Shown here: one piece after another, positions 1 through 8,583 of the stretch | How positions within the stretch are numbered: the stretch's first letter is position 1 | Layout: every line of letters starts with the position of its first letter | From: Nocardiopsis sp. CNR-923 | GTDB taxonomy: Bacteria; Actinomycetota; Actinomycetes; Streptosporangiales; Streptosporangiaceae | Reading direction: 5' to 3' | Assembly: GCF_001942255.1 (NCBI RefSeq) | Contig: NZ_MKKC01000076.1 | Coordinates: 1-64,000, forward strand | DNA length: 64,000 nucleotides | The notes under the pieces: generated by a model | Seen by the model: only the letters and a program-made list of their open reading frames with translations | Databases searched by the model: none | What the model was told of the DNA's origin: nothing | Translations under genes and position numbers: made by a program

Positions 1-33
1 TCCCACTACGCCCCCGACGACCACGCAAAGTGA
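1..33 (+). CDS. 3' end of a gene cut by the window edge
   Basis: Frame 1 is open from the first base and stops at TGA 31-33, giving the tail SHYAPDDHAK. It lies directly upstream of a phage lysis module on the same strand, so it is probably the last codons of a tail or other phage late gene. Nothing more can be said from ten codons. Confidence 0.35.
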   Translation, partial: SHYAPDDHAK

Positions 34-420
34 CCGCAGGAGGTGGGGAGGGGCGAATACCGACTACTCGATCACCGGCCCCCGCCAGATCCGCCCCCCT
101 TGGTCGGCATCGATGAGATCTCCCGCGCCGCCGAACTCAGCGGTCGCCGCCGACCAGTATCGCCTTGCCGACATCCTTCCGAGGCGGGGCCGACCGCAAC
201 ACCGGATCGGATCCGGGTGTCGGTGGAGGCCACCCCGAACTGCGGTGAACACACAGCGAGAGGGCCCCGACGCGCCTACCCCCCAGTACGACAACGTCAG
301 GGCCTCTCCGGACGCCTCACCAGGCGCGTCGCGATCATAATCAGAATGAATCAATAAGTCCTAATTGATGACTCTCATGCATACTAACGGCGTTGCCGAT
401 CCGGACATGAGAGGCCCACG
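34..420. other. Gene-poor stretch, perhaps a broken phage ORF
   Basis: A purine-rich ribosome-binding-like run (GGAGGTGGGGAGGGG) lies near 40-54. Two overlapping frames each look partly protein-like: one reads TDYSITGPRQIRPP near 57-98, the other LVGIDEISRAAELSG near 100-144, and a C run near 95-100 separates them. This could be a small helix-turn-helix phage protein broken by an indel, but neither frame alone is convincing. Bases 300-420 are AT-richer and probably hold the promoter or leader of the next gene. Confidence 0.3.
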
Positions 421-756
421 GTGGACATTGCTGCTCTGGCCGACCTGATTCCCTGGGCAGACCTCGGTCTCGCAGGGCTCGTCAGTCTGGGTGTCTACCT
501 CATCCTCACCGGCCGTCTCGTCCCCCGGTCCACGGTCGAAGACCTTCTCCAGGCTCGCGACGAGAGACTCGCCGACTACATCACCGCCAACGACGACCTC
601 AAGGAGTCGGGGCGGCTGAAGGACGAACAGATCAGCGAACTGCTGGAACACTCCCGCACCAGCGTCCACGTCCTCCAGGCCCTGCGCGATGTCGGCACTG
701 ATTCCGACCGCAGCGAGATCGACCTCCCGCAATCCGGCGAGGAGCCAACACCATGA
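421..756 (+). CDS. Phage lysis-module protein with one membrane segment
   Basis: This 111-residue protein starts at GTG 421. It has an N-terminal hydrophobic segment (about residues 14-31, ending LILTGRLVPRS) followed by a charged, probably helical or coiled-coil region (residues 38-90). The short membrane segment, the GRLVPRST boundary and the coiled tail are typical of small proteins just upstream of endolysins in actinophages. The family has no settled biochemical role; membrane anchoring or a lysis accessory role is inference. The gene overlaps the next one by four bases (ATGA), so translation is probably coupled. Confidence 0.6.
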   Translation: MDIAALADLIPWADLGLAGLVSLGVYLILTGRLVPRSTVEDLLQARDERLADYITANDDLKESGRLKDEQISELLEHSRTSVHVLQALRDVGTDSDRSEIDLPQSGEEPTP

Positions 757-965
757 CCTGGTCCTGGAACCGCAAGCGTCAACACCCCGAACCGCTGGTC
801 ACGGCGGAGCAGTCTGCCGAGGCACGCCGCGAAGGAGAGGAAGACCTGGCCAGCACCCGCGCCCGCGGAGGCGAGGTCACCCGCCTGTCCAACCATCTGC
901 GCCGCGAACGCTGCGAGAACCACTTCAGCGCGCTCGTCCTGCGCGCGATCCAGGAACGCCGATGA
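753..965 (+). CDS. Small charged phage protein
   Basis: The 70-residue product begins MTWSWNRKRQ and is rich in Arg and Glu, with no membrane segment. Its ATG overlaps the previous stop and its own TGA overlaps the next ATG (962). It is therefore the middle gene of a three-gene translationally coupled set. Short Arg-rich proteins with this order (membrane protein, small protein, three-segment membrane protein, endolysin) occur in actinophage lysis regions. I do not recognise a function. Confidence 0.55.
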   Translation: MTWSWNRKRQHPEPLVTAEQSAEARREGEEDLASTRARGGEVTRLSNHLRRERCENHFSALVLRAIQERR

Positions 966-1273
966 GCGCCGACATCGTGACCTTGATCGGCGACATCGCC
1001 CTTGTGAGTGTCACCGCTCTGCTGTGGACCTTCGTGGTCCTGTACGGCGTCACCGCCCGATGGGAAGCCACCGAGGCAGGCCCTGGCCTGCTGTTCATCT
1101 CCCTCATCAGCGCGCTCATCCTCACCCTCGGATGCATCCGCCTAGCTGTCGCAAGCGGGCCGGTGCTGGAAGTGGCCCGCACCCTGCTCTACCTGGCGGC
1201 TCTGCTCGCCCTGACCCGCCTCATCCTGTTGTTCCTTCGCGCCCAGCGTGTCGGCAAGCGACCCAAGGAGTGA
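962..1273 (+). CDS. Three-segment membrane protein, likely holin-type
   Basis: The start is ATG 962 (MSADIVTLIGDIALV), giving 103 residues; a longer open frame upstream is only the shadow of the neighbouring genes. Three hydrophobic segments lie at about residues 7-28, 37-57 and 66-88, and the C-terminus is basic (RAQRVGKRPKE). Small size, three segments and a position six bases before the endolysin fit a holin or antiholin that forms or regulates the lysis hole. Holin families are weakly conserved, so the function rests on topology and context. Confidence 0.6.
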   Translation: MSADIVTLIGDIALVSVTALLWTFVVLYGVTARWEATEAGPGLLFISLISALILTLGCIRLAVASGPVLEVARTLLYLAALLALTRLILLFLRAQRVGKRPKE

Positions 1274-1279
1274 ACCCCG

Positions 1280-2185
1280 ATGCCCGAACCCACATTGCTC
1301 GTATGGCGGTCCGAGCTCGGCTGGCCCGCCGAGTCCCCAGCCGACTACGCCAACCCCAAGAAGGGCCTGGTCGTCCACTACGACAGTTCTGACCGGGGCC
1401 TGCACAAGAAGGACCACGAGGCCTGCATCGAGTACTGGAACTGGTGCAGAAGGTTCCACACCGGACCCAGCAGACGGTGGACGGATATCGGCTACTCCTG
1501 GTTCGCATGCGCCCACGGGCATGTCCTCGAAGGCCGCGGACTGTTCCGCTACCAGGCGGCACAGGGGACAACGCCGGGCAACCGCGACTACTACTCCGTG
1601 ACGCTGGGCAGCGGCCCCAACGACCCGATCCCCGACGCCCAGATCGAAGCGGTCCGCGAGCTCCGCGCATGGCTGATGGAACCCGCGTCCTCCATCAGCG
1701 GAAAGGTGCTCGGCCACCGGGACTTCACCTCGACGTCCTGCCCCGGGACGAAGGCGTACAGGCTCGTCCGAGACGGGACGTTCGCGAAGAAGCCCGGATC
1801 GCTCATCGTGTCGCCGCCCTCCAAGCCGAAGCCCGCACCCGACGCGGGCACCGTACCCGGCCCCAAGCACCCGTGGCCGCTGCCCTCCGGTCACTACTTC
1901 GGCCCCAAGTCGGGACCCGACAGGTCCGTGTCCGGCTGGTACCGGCGGGCCTTCAAGGGCCGCACGGACCGGCAGTGGCTACAGGAGTTCGGCACCCAGC
2001 TCAGGCGGCGCGGCTGGTCCGTCGGCAAGGGCCGCACCTACCTGCGCGCCTTCGGTAACGACGGCATCTACGGGGACGAGTACCGCAGCCTGATCACCGC
2101 GTTCCAGCGCGACCAGGGCCTGCCACGTACCGGACTGCTCGACGAGCGCACCTGGGACCAGGCGTTCACCAAGCCCATCACCTGA
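1280..2185 (+). CDS. Phage endolysin, N-acetylmuramoyl-L-alanine amidase
   Basis: The 301-residue enzyme has an N-terminal amidase_2/PGRP-type domain (about residues 1-160). Candidate zinc ligands are His33 (GLVVHYDSS), His146 (LGHRDF) and Cys154 (STSCPG). Such enzymes cut the amide bond between MurNAc and L-alanine. A Pro/Lys-rich linker (about 175-205) leads to a C-terminal peptidoglycan-binding-like domain (about 225-298) with GIYGDEYRSLITAFQRDQGL and TGLLDERTW. No signal peptide is visible, so export would depend on the holin-type proteins upstream. The stop overlaps the next ATG at 2185. Confidence 0.88.
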   Translation: MPEPTLLVWRSELGWPAESPADYANPKKGLVVHYDSSDRGLHKKDHEACIEYWNWCRRFHTGPSRRWTDIGYSWFACAHGHVLEGRGLFRYQAAQGTTPGNRDYYSVTLGSGPNDPIPDAQIEAVRELRAWLMEPASSISGKVLGHRDFTSTSCPGTKAYRLVRDGTFAKKPGSLIVSPPSKPKPAPDAGTVPGPKHPWPLPSGHYFGPKSGPDRSVSGWYRRAFKGRTDRQWLQEFGTQLRRRGWSVGKGRTYLRAFGNDGIYGDEYRSLITAFQRDQGLPRTGLLDERTWDQAFTKPIT

Positions 2186-2367
2186 TGAGCGGTACCGCCC
2201 GCGTCATCCCGGTCGGTGACCTGATCGAGCACGACGCCTCCACGCAGAAAGCCGACTGCGTGCCCGGTCCCACCACCCGTCCGATCGTCCGGACTGACGG
2301 ATCGCTCGGGCGGGTCATCACCCACCACTCCCTCGATAGCAGGGAGCGAAGAGAAGAGGAAGGACCC
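2185..2367 (+). CDS. Small conserved phage protein after the endolysin; end unresolved
   Basis: The gene starts at ATG 2185, overlapping the endolysin stop. It encodes MSGTARVIPVGDLIEHDAS and later SLGRVITHHSLDSRE. Small proteins with an N-terminal RVIPVxDLxEH and a C-terminal THHSLDxRE are common right after actinophage endolysins; their function is unknown. Such proteins usually end a few residues after HHSLD. Here the frame stays open through the next gene, so the natural stop is probably lost to an indel near 2340-2368. The given end marks where credible coding stops. Confidence 0.5.
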
Positions 2368-2368
2368 C

Positions 2369-2765
2369 ATGTCCACACCGCCCTCCCCCGCCTTCCGCGT
2401 CTTCGGCCGCGACCCCGTGCTATGGCTCGGGCTGCTGCGTGCGGCCCTCTACGTCACCTCTGTCTTCGTGCTCCCGGTCCCCGAGCACGTGTCCGCGGCG
2501 ATCATCGCCGCAGCGGCTGCCGGATTCGGTCTCGTCGAATCGTCGTCGTCGCCCGCGAGAAGCTCGTGCCGGCCCTCATGGGATTTGCCGAATCCGGGTT
2601 GGCTCTCGTGCTGGCGTTCGGTGTGGACCTGTCGGCGGACCAGCTCGCGGCGGCCATGTTCCTGGTCGCCGCCGTCACATCGTTCGCCACACGCACGCAG
2701 GTCACCGCGCCGATTGACGCCGACGGCAACCACGTCCCCAAGCGCACCGTGGCGGCCTCGTTGGA
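2369..2765 (+). CDS. Phage holin-like membrane protein, frameshifted, fused to host DNA at its 3' end
   Basis: The start is ATG 2369 after AGAGGAAGG. The frame gives [19 protein letters not shown] and two hydrophobic segments ([32 protein letters not shown]). Near 2535-2545 the coding signal moves to frame 1, which continues [15 protein letters not shown], another hydrophobic stretch, and [16 protein letters not shown]. Adding one base in the repeated tcgtcgtcgtc rejoins the halves into a four-segment protein of about 132 residues, typical of membrane proteins after actinophage endolysins. Coding resemblance ends near 2765, where the sequence becomes antisense infB, so the true C-terminus is not visible. 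Confidence 0.6.
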
Positions 2766-2790
2766 CGCGAACGGGTTGTTGCCGGGACGC
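2755..2790. other. infB: Phage/host junction inside infB (attachment-site candidate or assembly join)
   Basis: To the left the plus strand encodes the phage membrane protein. To the right the minus strand encodes IF-2 up to [10 protein letters not shown]. Both readings meet at about 2764, in the codons for NNPFAS. No integrase, duplicated core or inverted repeat is visible here. It is either one end of a prophage integrated in infB or a chimeric join in a GC-rich low-complexity stretch. Confidence 0.55.
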
Positions 2791-3305
2791 GGACCGGCCG
2801 GACGCGGGCCCGCCGGACGGGGGCCGCGGCCACCCTCCGGACGGCTGCCTCGCTCGGCTCGCTCGGCTCGCTCGCCGCGCTGCGGACGCTCACCGCGACC
2901 GGACTGCGGTCCGGGCTTGGGAGCACCGCCGGGGCGCGGACCGGCCTCGCCGCGAGGACTTCGGGCCGGGCTTGGCGGCGCCGGGCTTCGGGGCCGGCTC
3001 GGCCTGCGGGGCGGGCTTGGCGGCCGGGCGCGGGCCCGGCTTGGGCGCGGGCCCCGGCTTGGGGGCCGCCGCGCGCGCGGAACCTCGGACGCGGCCGGGC
3101 GCGGGCCCGGCTTGGGGGACGAGCCGCTCTTCTTGCCGCCCTCGGATCCCTGGTTGAAAGCTTCTTGCAGGCGTCGAACGACAGGCGCCTCTATCGTCGA
3201 GGACGCCGAACGAACGAATTCGCCCATCTCGTTGAGCTTGGCCAGGACGGCCTTGCTCTCTACGCCGAACTCCTTGGCGAGTTCGTACACCCGGACCTTC
3301 GCCAC
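2764..3305 (-). pseudogene. infB: Translation initiation factor IF-2, N-terminal fragment
   Basis: The start is GTG 3305, preceded by AAGGAG. The first 55 residues are a classic IF-2 N-terminal domain: [46 protein letters not shown] Gly/Pro/Arg-rich linker follows with [20 protein letters not shown] and [17 protein letters not shown], then [11 protein letters not shown], after which phage sequence begins. About 180 of roughly 900-1000 expected residues remain; the GTPase and tRNA-binding domains are absent. Residues of about 76-118 are Pro/Arg/Ser here, but a neighbouring frame gives the expected [17 protein letters not shown], so two compensating indels probably lie near 3070-3085 and 2950-2960. 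infB is essential, so the rest should lie elsewhere. The gene follows ylxR, as usual. Confidence 0.85.
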
Positions 3306-3517
3306 TACTCTCCTTCAGCTTCGGTCCGGGACATGGGCACGTGCCGGACCGTCGTTAGCTCGAGTTACTCATCGCTGCGTACTCATCAGGCGCTCATCGC
3401 AATCTCGACCTGCTTCCTCATCGCTACACAACAATGGGCCGGTTCTGCGTGCCGACACAGCACCGCACGCCGACCACGGCTAGTACAACACCGTCGGCCG
3501 GCTCAGACATTCCAACC

Positions 3518-3871
3518 CTAACCGGAGCGGCGCCCCGATCGGCCACCCGGGGTGGCTTCGATCAGTGCCTCCACACGTGAGAGGTCCCACGCGGTGGAGC
3601 CCTCTCCGTCTCGGCTGCGGAAGGCGCGCGCCCACACCCTGCGACGCACGGCGAGTTCGAAGCACCGCCGGTCGTCGTGCAGGTAGGCGCCACGCCCTGG
3701 TCGTCGACCCCGGGTGTCGGGCGTGATGACCGTGCCCTCGGCCACCAGCCGCACGAGGTCGGACTGGACTGCCCGTGACCTGCACCCCACGCACGTGCGC
3801 ACGGGTCGGTCAAGACCGCCTGCTTCCACCTTATCGCGTCGAGACACGGACGCGACCCCATTAATCGCCAT
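3518..3871 (-). CDS. ylxR: YlxR/RnpM family RNA-binding protein
   Basis: The 117-residue product carries the YlxR core: [20 protein letters not shown], then [20 protein letters not shown]. These proteins bind RNA (RnpM modulates RNase P in Bacillus) and sit between nusA and infB. The start is ATG 3871 ([12 protein letters not shown]), which overlaps the last codons of nusA by 11 bases, so the genes are coupled. Next downstream, after about 210 bases, is the infB fragment. The protein is about 25 residues longer than minimal YlxR, with an extra C-terminal tail. Confidence 0.85.
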   Translation of the reverse strand: MAINGVASVSRRDKVEAGGLDRPVRTCVGCRSRAVQSDLVRLVAEGTVITPDTRGRRPGRGAYLHDDRRCFELAVRRRVWARAFRSRDGEGSTAWDLSRVEALIEATPGGRSGRRSG

Positions 3872-4861
3872 CGGCCCCGTCGTCGGCCCGGTCGGCGGGT
3901 TCGGCGTCCGAGCGGATGTCGATGCGCCAACCGGTGAGCCGCGCGGCCAGACGGGCGTTCTGCCCCTCCTTGCCGATCGCCAGCGACTGCTGGTAGTCCG
4001 GCACCACGACGCGGGCGACACGGGCGGCCATGTCCAGGATCTCCACCGAGTTGACCCGGGCGGGCGACAGGGCGTTGGCGACGAAGACGGCCGGGTCGTC
4101 GGAGTGGTCGACGATGTCGATCTTCTCCCCGTGCAGTTCGGCCATGACGTTGCGGACCCGGCTGCCCAGCGGGCCGATGCAGGCGCCCTTGGCGTTGACG
4201 CCTGCGCGGTGGGACCGGACGGCCATCTTGGTGCGGTGTCCGGCCTCGCGAGCGATCGAGGCGATCTCCACGGTGCCGTCGGCGATCTCGGGCACTCCAG
4301 CTCGAAGAGCTTGCGGACCAGGTTCGGGTGGGTCCGCGACAGGGTGACCGAGGGGCCCCGGTGGCCCTTGCGGACCTGCACCACGTAGGCGCGCAGCCGC
4401 TCGCCGTGCGTGTAGGTCTCCGTCGGCACCTGCTCCTGAGGAGGCAGGATGGCCTCGATCTTGCCGAGGTCCACCAGCACGTTCCGGGGGTCCTTGCCCT
4501 GCTGGATGATGCCGGAGACGATGTCGTGCTCGCGCCCGGCGAACTCGCCGAGGGTCAGTTCGTCCTCCGCGTCGCGCAGGCGCTGCAGGATGACCTGCTT
4601 CGCCGTCGAGGTGGCGATCCGGCCGAACCCGGTGGGGGTGCCGTCGTACTCGCCGGCGACCTCGCCCTCCTCATCGAGCTCCGCCACCCACACGGTCACG
4701 TGGCCGGTGGAGCGGTTCAGCTCGACGCGGGCGCGCTTGTCGGCGCCCTCCTCACGGTGGTAGGCGATCAGCAGGGCGTCCTCGATGGCCTTGGCGACCA
4801 GCTCGACCGCGATGTCCTTCTCGCGCTCCAGGCTGCGCAGGACGCTCATGTCAATATCCAC
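3861..4861 (-). CDS. nusA: Transcription termination/antitermination factor NusA (frameshifted)
   Basis: Translation starts at GTG 4861 ([20 protein letters not shown]) after GAGGGGAAG. The N-terminal RNA polymerase-binding domain, the S1 domain ([20 protein letters not shown]) and the KH domains ([39 protein letters not shown]) are all present, about 333 residues in the actinobacterial size. The frame breaks at about 4294: LFELE is followed by CPRS where [15 protein letters not shown] is expected. One extra C in ggcactccag restores it. Because nusA is essential, a sequence error is the likeliest reading. The gene is preceded by rimP and overlaps ylxR. Confidence 0.93.
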
Positions 4862-4873
4862 GGGGCTTCCCCT

Positions 4874-5350
4874 CTAGTCCGCCGCGTCGGCGTCGCGACG
4901 GAATTCCACCTGCACCTTGCCCTTGGCCAGTTCGGCGTGGGCGAAGGTTCGGGGCTGACCCTCGACGTCCAGCGTGATCCCCTGGTCGTCGGCTCCGGTC
5001 ACCCGGCCGGTGACCTCGCCGCCGTCGGCGAGGGTGGCCCTCACCAGTCGGCCGCGGGAGCGCCGCCAGTGCCGCGGCTGTGTCAGGGGACGATCCACGC
5101 CGGGAGAGGTGACCTCCAGGACGTAGGGAAGCTCACCCATGACGTCGGAGGCGTCCAGGGCGTCGTCGACTCCCTGGGAGACCTCGCCCACCGTGTCCAG
5201 GTCGACCCCGTCGTCGGAGTCCACGACCACACGCAGGACCCGGCGTTTCCCGGCGGGTGTCAGCTCGACGGCCTCCAGGTCCAGCCCGGCCTTGGCCAGT
5301 ACCGGCTCCAGCAGCTCGGCGATGCGCTCGTCGCGCCCCTGCGCTCCCAT
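4874..5350 (-). CDS. rimP: Ribosome maturation factor RimP
   Basis: The 158-residue protein starts at ATG 5350 ([19 protein letters not shown]). The RimP core is present: N-terminal domain with [20 protein letters not shown], the [14 protein letters not shown] signature, and a C-terminal SH3-like half ([17 protein letters not shown]). RimP helps late 30S subunit assembly. It is the first gene of the rimP-nusA-ylxR-infB set, 12 bases before nusA. A longer frame upstream runs into the intergenic region and has no RimP similarity, so the internal ATG is preferred. Confidence 0.93.
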   Translation of the reverse strand: MGAQGRDERIAELLEPVLAKAGLDLEAVELTPAGKRRVLRVVVDSDDGVDLDTVGEVSQGVDDALDASDVMGELPYVLEVTSPGVDRPLTQPRHWRRSRGRLVRATLADGGEVTGRVTGADDQGITLDVEGQPRTFAHAELAKGKVQVEFRRDADAAD

Positions 5351-5556
5351 GTCGTGTCTGCCCCTCCAACAGCGAAATTCCGCCCGCGTTCGGGGCGGTC
5401 CAGCTCTGTACGTAGTCTGCTTATCGGTTCCGCCGCGTCCTCGTTCGGGCGCGGCTGTGCTGCAAGGGTATCCACACCTGGACGCGTTCCAGGTCGCTGG
5501 CGTGTCGGACACCGTGGAAAGATGGTCGTCGGCCGGGGAACGCGGGGGGAGAGCAG

Positions 5557-6050
5557 GTGGGTCTGAACGGCGTCAGTCGCCGCACGGTGCTGGGCGCGGC
5601 GGTGGTTCTGGGTCTGGCCGGATGCGGCCGCGCGGATTGGTATCCGTCGGACGTGACCCCTGAGGAGTTCACGCTCCGCGCCCTGATCCGGGAGAAGAAC
5701 AGAACGGTGGCGCGCTACGAGACCGCGCTGGCCACGGGAGCGGGGCCGGAGGACCTGCTGCGCCCCATCCTGGAACGGCACCTCGCGCACCTGGACTCCC
5801 TTGCGGAGGCCCTGCCCGAGGACTCCTCCCCCGCCTCGGCCGGGCCGCCGGAGGGCGAGTCCTCCGCGCTCCCCGACGACGTCCTGGACCTCGCGGAGCT
5901 GACGGCTCTGGAGGCCGCAGCGGCGAGCTCGCGCGTGGACCGGGCACTCGCCGTCGCGATCCCGGACTGGCGCAGCTGATCAGCGGGATCGGCGCGTGCG
6001 AGGCCGGACACGCCTACCTGCTGGGCCGACACGGAGAGGACCGAGGTTGA
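5557..6050 (+). CDS. Tat-exported lipoprotein, frameshifted near its 3' end
   Basis: The start is GTG 5557 after GGGGGAGAG. The signal is clear: a twin-arginine motif (SRRTVLG, Arg8-Arg9) then lipobox LAGC with Cys23. The mature part is helical and acidic ([38 protein letters not shown]). The frame breaks near 5957; adding one base gives [19 protein letters not shown] and a natural stop at 6048-6050 that overlaps the TTG start of the ferritin-like gene. The helical pattern suggests both belong to the same ferritin-like superfamily and may work together. The substrate is unknown. Confidence 0.75.
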
Positions 6051-6481
6051 GCGAGGGCGAGGAGCACTCCGTCGAGCCCGAGGCACTGGCCGAGGCACTG
6101 GCCGCCGAGCACGCGGCCGTGCACGGGTACGAGTTTCTGCGCGGGGTCGCCGAGAGCGCGCCCCGCCGCGACTCCGCGGGTGAGCACGCCCGCCGGCACA
6201 AGGCGCTGCGCGACACGCTGCACGCCGCCGCCGTGGACCGGGGCGTCGAGCCGGAGCCCGCCCGGCCGTCGTACCCGCTGCCGGAGGAGCGGGACCAGGC
6301 GAGCCTCGACGCCTACGCGACGGGCCTGGAGGAGACGGCGGCGCGGGCGTACCTGTGGCTGGCCGCCTCCGACGACGCCGAGCTGCGCTCGACCGCCGCC
6401 CGTGCGCTCCAGGAGACGACGGTCCGGGCCCTTCGGTGGGGCGGCGCACTCGACGCCCTGCCCGGATTCGAGCAGGCCTGA
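6047..6481 (+). CDS. Ferritin-like (DUF4439-type) protein
   Basis: Coding most likely starts at TTG 6047 ([17 protein letters not shown]), overlapping the preceding stop, and gives 144 residues. The pattern is a four-helix bundle: EALAAEHAAVHGYEFL, ARRHKALRDTLHAAAVDRG, LDAYATGLEETAARAYLWL, LRSTAARALQETTVRALRW. Helix-borne Glu/His pairs such as EHAAVHGYE could be metal ligands as in ferritin-like domains. The pairing with an upstream Tat lipoprotein beside rimP and proS is a familiar actinobacterial arrangement, but function is undefined. There is no signal peptide. Confidence 0.75.
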   Translation: MSEGEEHSVEPEALAEALAAEHAAVHGYEFLRGVAESAPRRDSAGEHARRHKALRDTLHAAAVDRGVEPEPARPSYPLPEERDQASLDAYATGLEETAARAYLWLAASDDAELRSTAARALQETTVRALRWGGALDALPGFEQA

Positions 6482-6532
6482 CCGCTCCGGTCCCCGGCGT
6501 CCGGACCGGTCAGGAACGGGTCACGGCACCGG

Positions 6533-8287
6533 TCACGCCCGGCAGGCGGCCACCGCGCGGTCGACGATCTCCGCCAGCGCGACCTCCTCGCGGGCGCCGG
6601 TTCCCCGGTCGCGCAGCTCCACGACACCGTCCTTGAGCCCGCGCCCGACGATGACGCCCGTCGGGATCCCGAGCAGTTCCGCGTCGGTGAACTTCACGCC
6701 CGGCGACACGCCCCCGCGGTCGTCGACGAGGACGCGCAGGCCCCGGGCCTCAAGCTCCCGCGCGATCCGCAGCGCCTCCCCGATCTGGTCGCCCTTGCCG
6801 GTCCCCACCACGTGCACGTCGGCCGGGGCGACCTCGCGCGGCCACACGATGCCCTTGTCGTCGTGCGACTGCTCCACGATCGCGGCCACCGCGCGGGAGA
6901 CGCCGATCCCGTACGAGCCCATCGTCACGCGCCTGGGTTTGCCGTCGGCGCCCAGCGCGTCCACCTGGAACGTGTCGGTGTACTTGCGGCCCAGCTGGAA
7001 GATGTGGCCGATCTCGATGCCGCGGGCCGTGTACAGCGTTCCCTGGCCGTCGGGCGACGGGTCGCCGTCGCGCACCTCGGCGACGTCGATCGTCCCGTCC
7101 GGAGCGAAGTCGCGTCCGGCGACCAGGTCGACCACGTGGTGGTCGGTCTCGTCGGCGCCGGTCACCCAGGATGTCCCCGTGACCACGCGCGGGTCGACCA
7201 GGTACCTGACCTTGTTGTCCAGGAGCGCCCGCGGGCCGATGTAGCCCTTGGCCAGGAAGGGGTTGGCGGCGAAGCCGGCCTCGTCGAGGAGCGCGACCTC
7301 GGCGGGCTCCAGGGCGGCCTCCAGGCGTTTGAGGTCCACCTCGCGGTCGCCGGGCAGGCCGACGCCGAGCAACTCCCACTCGTCCACTCCGGGCGCCCGC
7401 GTCTTGACCAGGATGTTCTTCAGGGTGTCGGCCTCGGTGAAGTCCCGGCCCAGGTCGGCGGCGTTGAGGAAGTCCACCAGGGTCTGGATCGTCGCGGTGT
7501 CCGGGGTGTGGTGCACCCGGGCCTCGGGCAGCCCCTCGATCGGCAGGGCGGGCGGCGCGGGGGTGGCGACGGCCTCCACGTTGGCGGCGTAGTCGGACCC
7601 CGTGCTGCGGACGAAGGTGTCCTCCCCGGTCGGCGCGACGGCGAGGAACTCCTCGGAGGCGGAACCGCCCATCGCCCCGGACGTGGCCGACACGATCACG
7701 TAGTCCAGACCGAGCCGGTCGAAGACGCGGATGTAGGCATCGCGGTGCGCGTCGTAGGAGGCCTGGAGGCCCTCCTCGTCGATGTCGAAGGAGTAGGAGT
7801 CCTTCATGTGGAACTCGCGTCCGCGCAGCACGCCCGCCCGGGGCCGCGCCTCGTCCCGGAACTTCTCCTGGATCTGGTACAGGATGACCGGGAAGTCCTT
7901 GTAGGAGGAGTACTCGCCCTTGACCAGCAGTGTGAAGAGCTCCTCGTGGGTGGGGCCGAGCAGGTAGTCGGCGCCCTTGCGGTCCTGGAGACGGAAGAGC
8001 GTGTCGCCGTACTCGGTCCAGCGTCCGGTCTCTTCGTAGTACTCCCTGGGGAGCAGCGCGGGCAGGAGCACCTCCTGGCCGCCGATGGCGCCCATCTCCT
8101 CGCGCACGACGCGGGACACGTTCTCCAGCACCATCTTGCCCAGGGGCAACCACGTGTAGACACCGGGAGCGGTGCGGCGCACGAACCCCCCGCGCACGAG
8201 CAGTTTGTGGCTCGGCACCTCGGCGTCCGCCGGGTCCTCACGCAGGGTGCGCAGGAACAGGTTCGACATCCGCAGTAGCACGGCCAC
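6533..8287 (-). CDS. proS: Prolyl-tRNA synthetase
   Basis: The 584-residue class II synthetase charges tRNA-Pro. Visible are the N-terminal [19 protein letters not shown], motif 1/2 regions ([40 protein letters not shown]), an insertion domain of the bacterial long type (about 220-400) and the C-terminal anticodon domain. The start is uncertain: GTG 8287, a GTG at 8281 and ATG 8269 (MSNLFLRTL) share one GAGGAG site. It runs convergently towards the ferritin-like gene and is divergent from the reductase at 8584. Confidence 0.95.
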   Translation of the reverse strand: MAVLLRMSNLFLRTLREDPADAEVPSHKLLVRGGFVRRTAPGVYTWLPLGKMVLENVSRVVREEMGAIGGQEVLLPALLPREYYEETGRWTEYGDTLFRLQDRKGADYLLGPTHEELFTLLVKGEYSSYKDFPVILYQIQEKFRDEARPRAGVLRGREFHMKDSYSFDIDEEGLQASYDAHRDAYIRVFDRLGLDYVIVSATSGAMGGSASEEFLAVAPTGEDTFVRSTGSDYAANVEAVATPAPPALPIEGLPEARVHHTPDTATIQTLVDFLNAADLGRDFTEADTLKNILVKTRAPGVDEWELLGVGLPGDREVDLKRLEAALEPAEVALLDEAGFAANPFLAKGYIGPRALLDNKVRYLVDPRVVTGTSWVTGADETDHHVVDLVAGRDFAPDGTIDVAEVRDGDPSPDGQGTLYTARGIEIGHIFQLGRKYTDTFQVDALGADGKPRRVTMGSYGIGVSRAVAAIVEQSHDDKGIVWPREVAPADVHVVGTGKGDQIGEALRIARELEARGLRVLVDDRGGVSPGVKFTDAELLGIPTGVIVGRGLKDGVVELRDRGTGAREEVALAEIVDRAVAACRA

Positions 8288-8583
8288 TCCTCGTCGCTGG
8301 CGCCCGAACGGCGCACGGTGGGGATTCTCGGGAATCCCAGGCTAGGGCATGTTCGGTGGACGCCGTCCGTCGCGGAGGCAGGGCCGCGCCGTGGGCGTCG
8401 GCGGGCGGGGGGAGCCGCCGCGGACGACGGGCGGCCGGTGGAGGACCACGGGCGTCGCACCGCGGAACACGCCCTGGCCTGCCCTGTCGGGAGCGGCGAG
8501 GCGTTCGAGCGCACTGCGCGCGGGTAGGGACCGGTCGCCAGGACGCCGCGGGCGTCCCCGGGCTCCGAGAGCGAGGAGAGGCC

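Noticed and set aside
2520-2560. Programmed -1 frameshift in the phage membrane protein
   Set aside because: No slippery heptamer or downstream structure is evident, and the same -1 pattern recurs in housekeeping genes, so a missing base is simpler.
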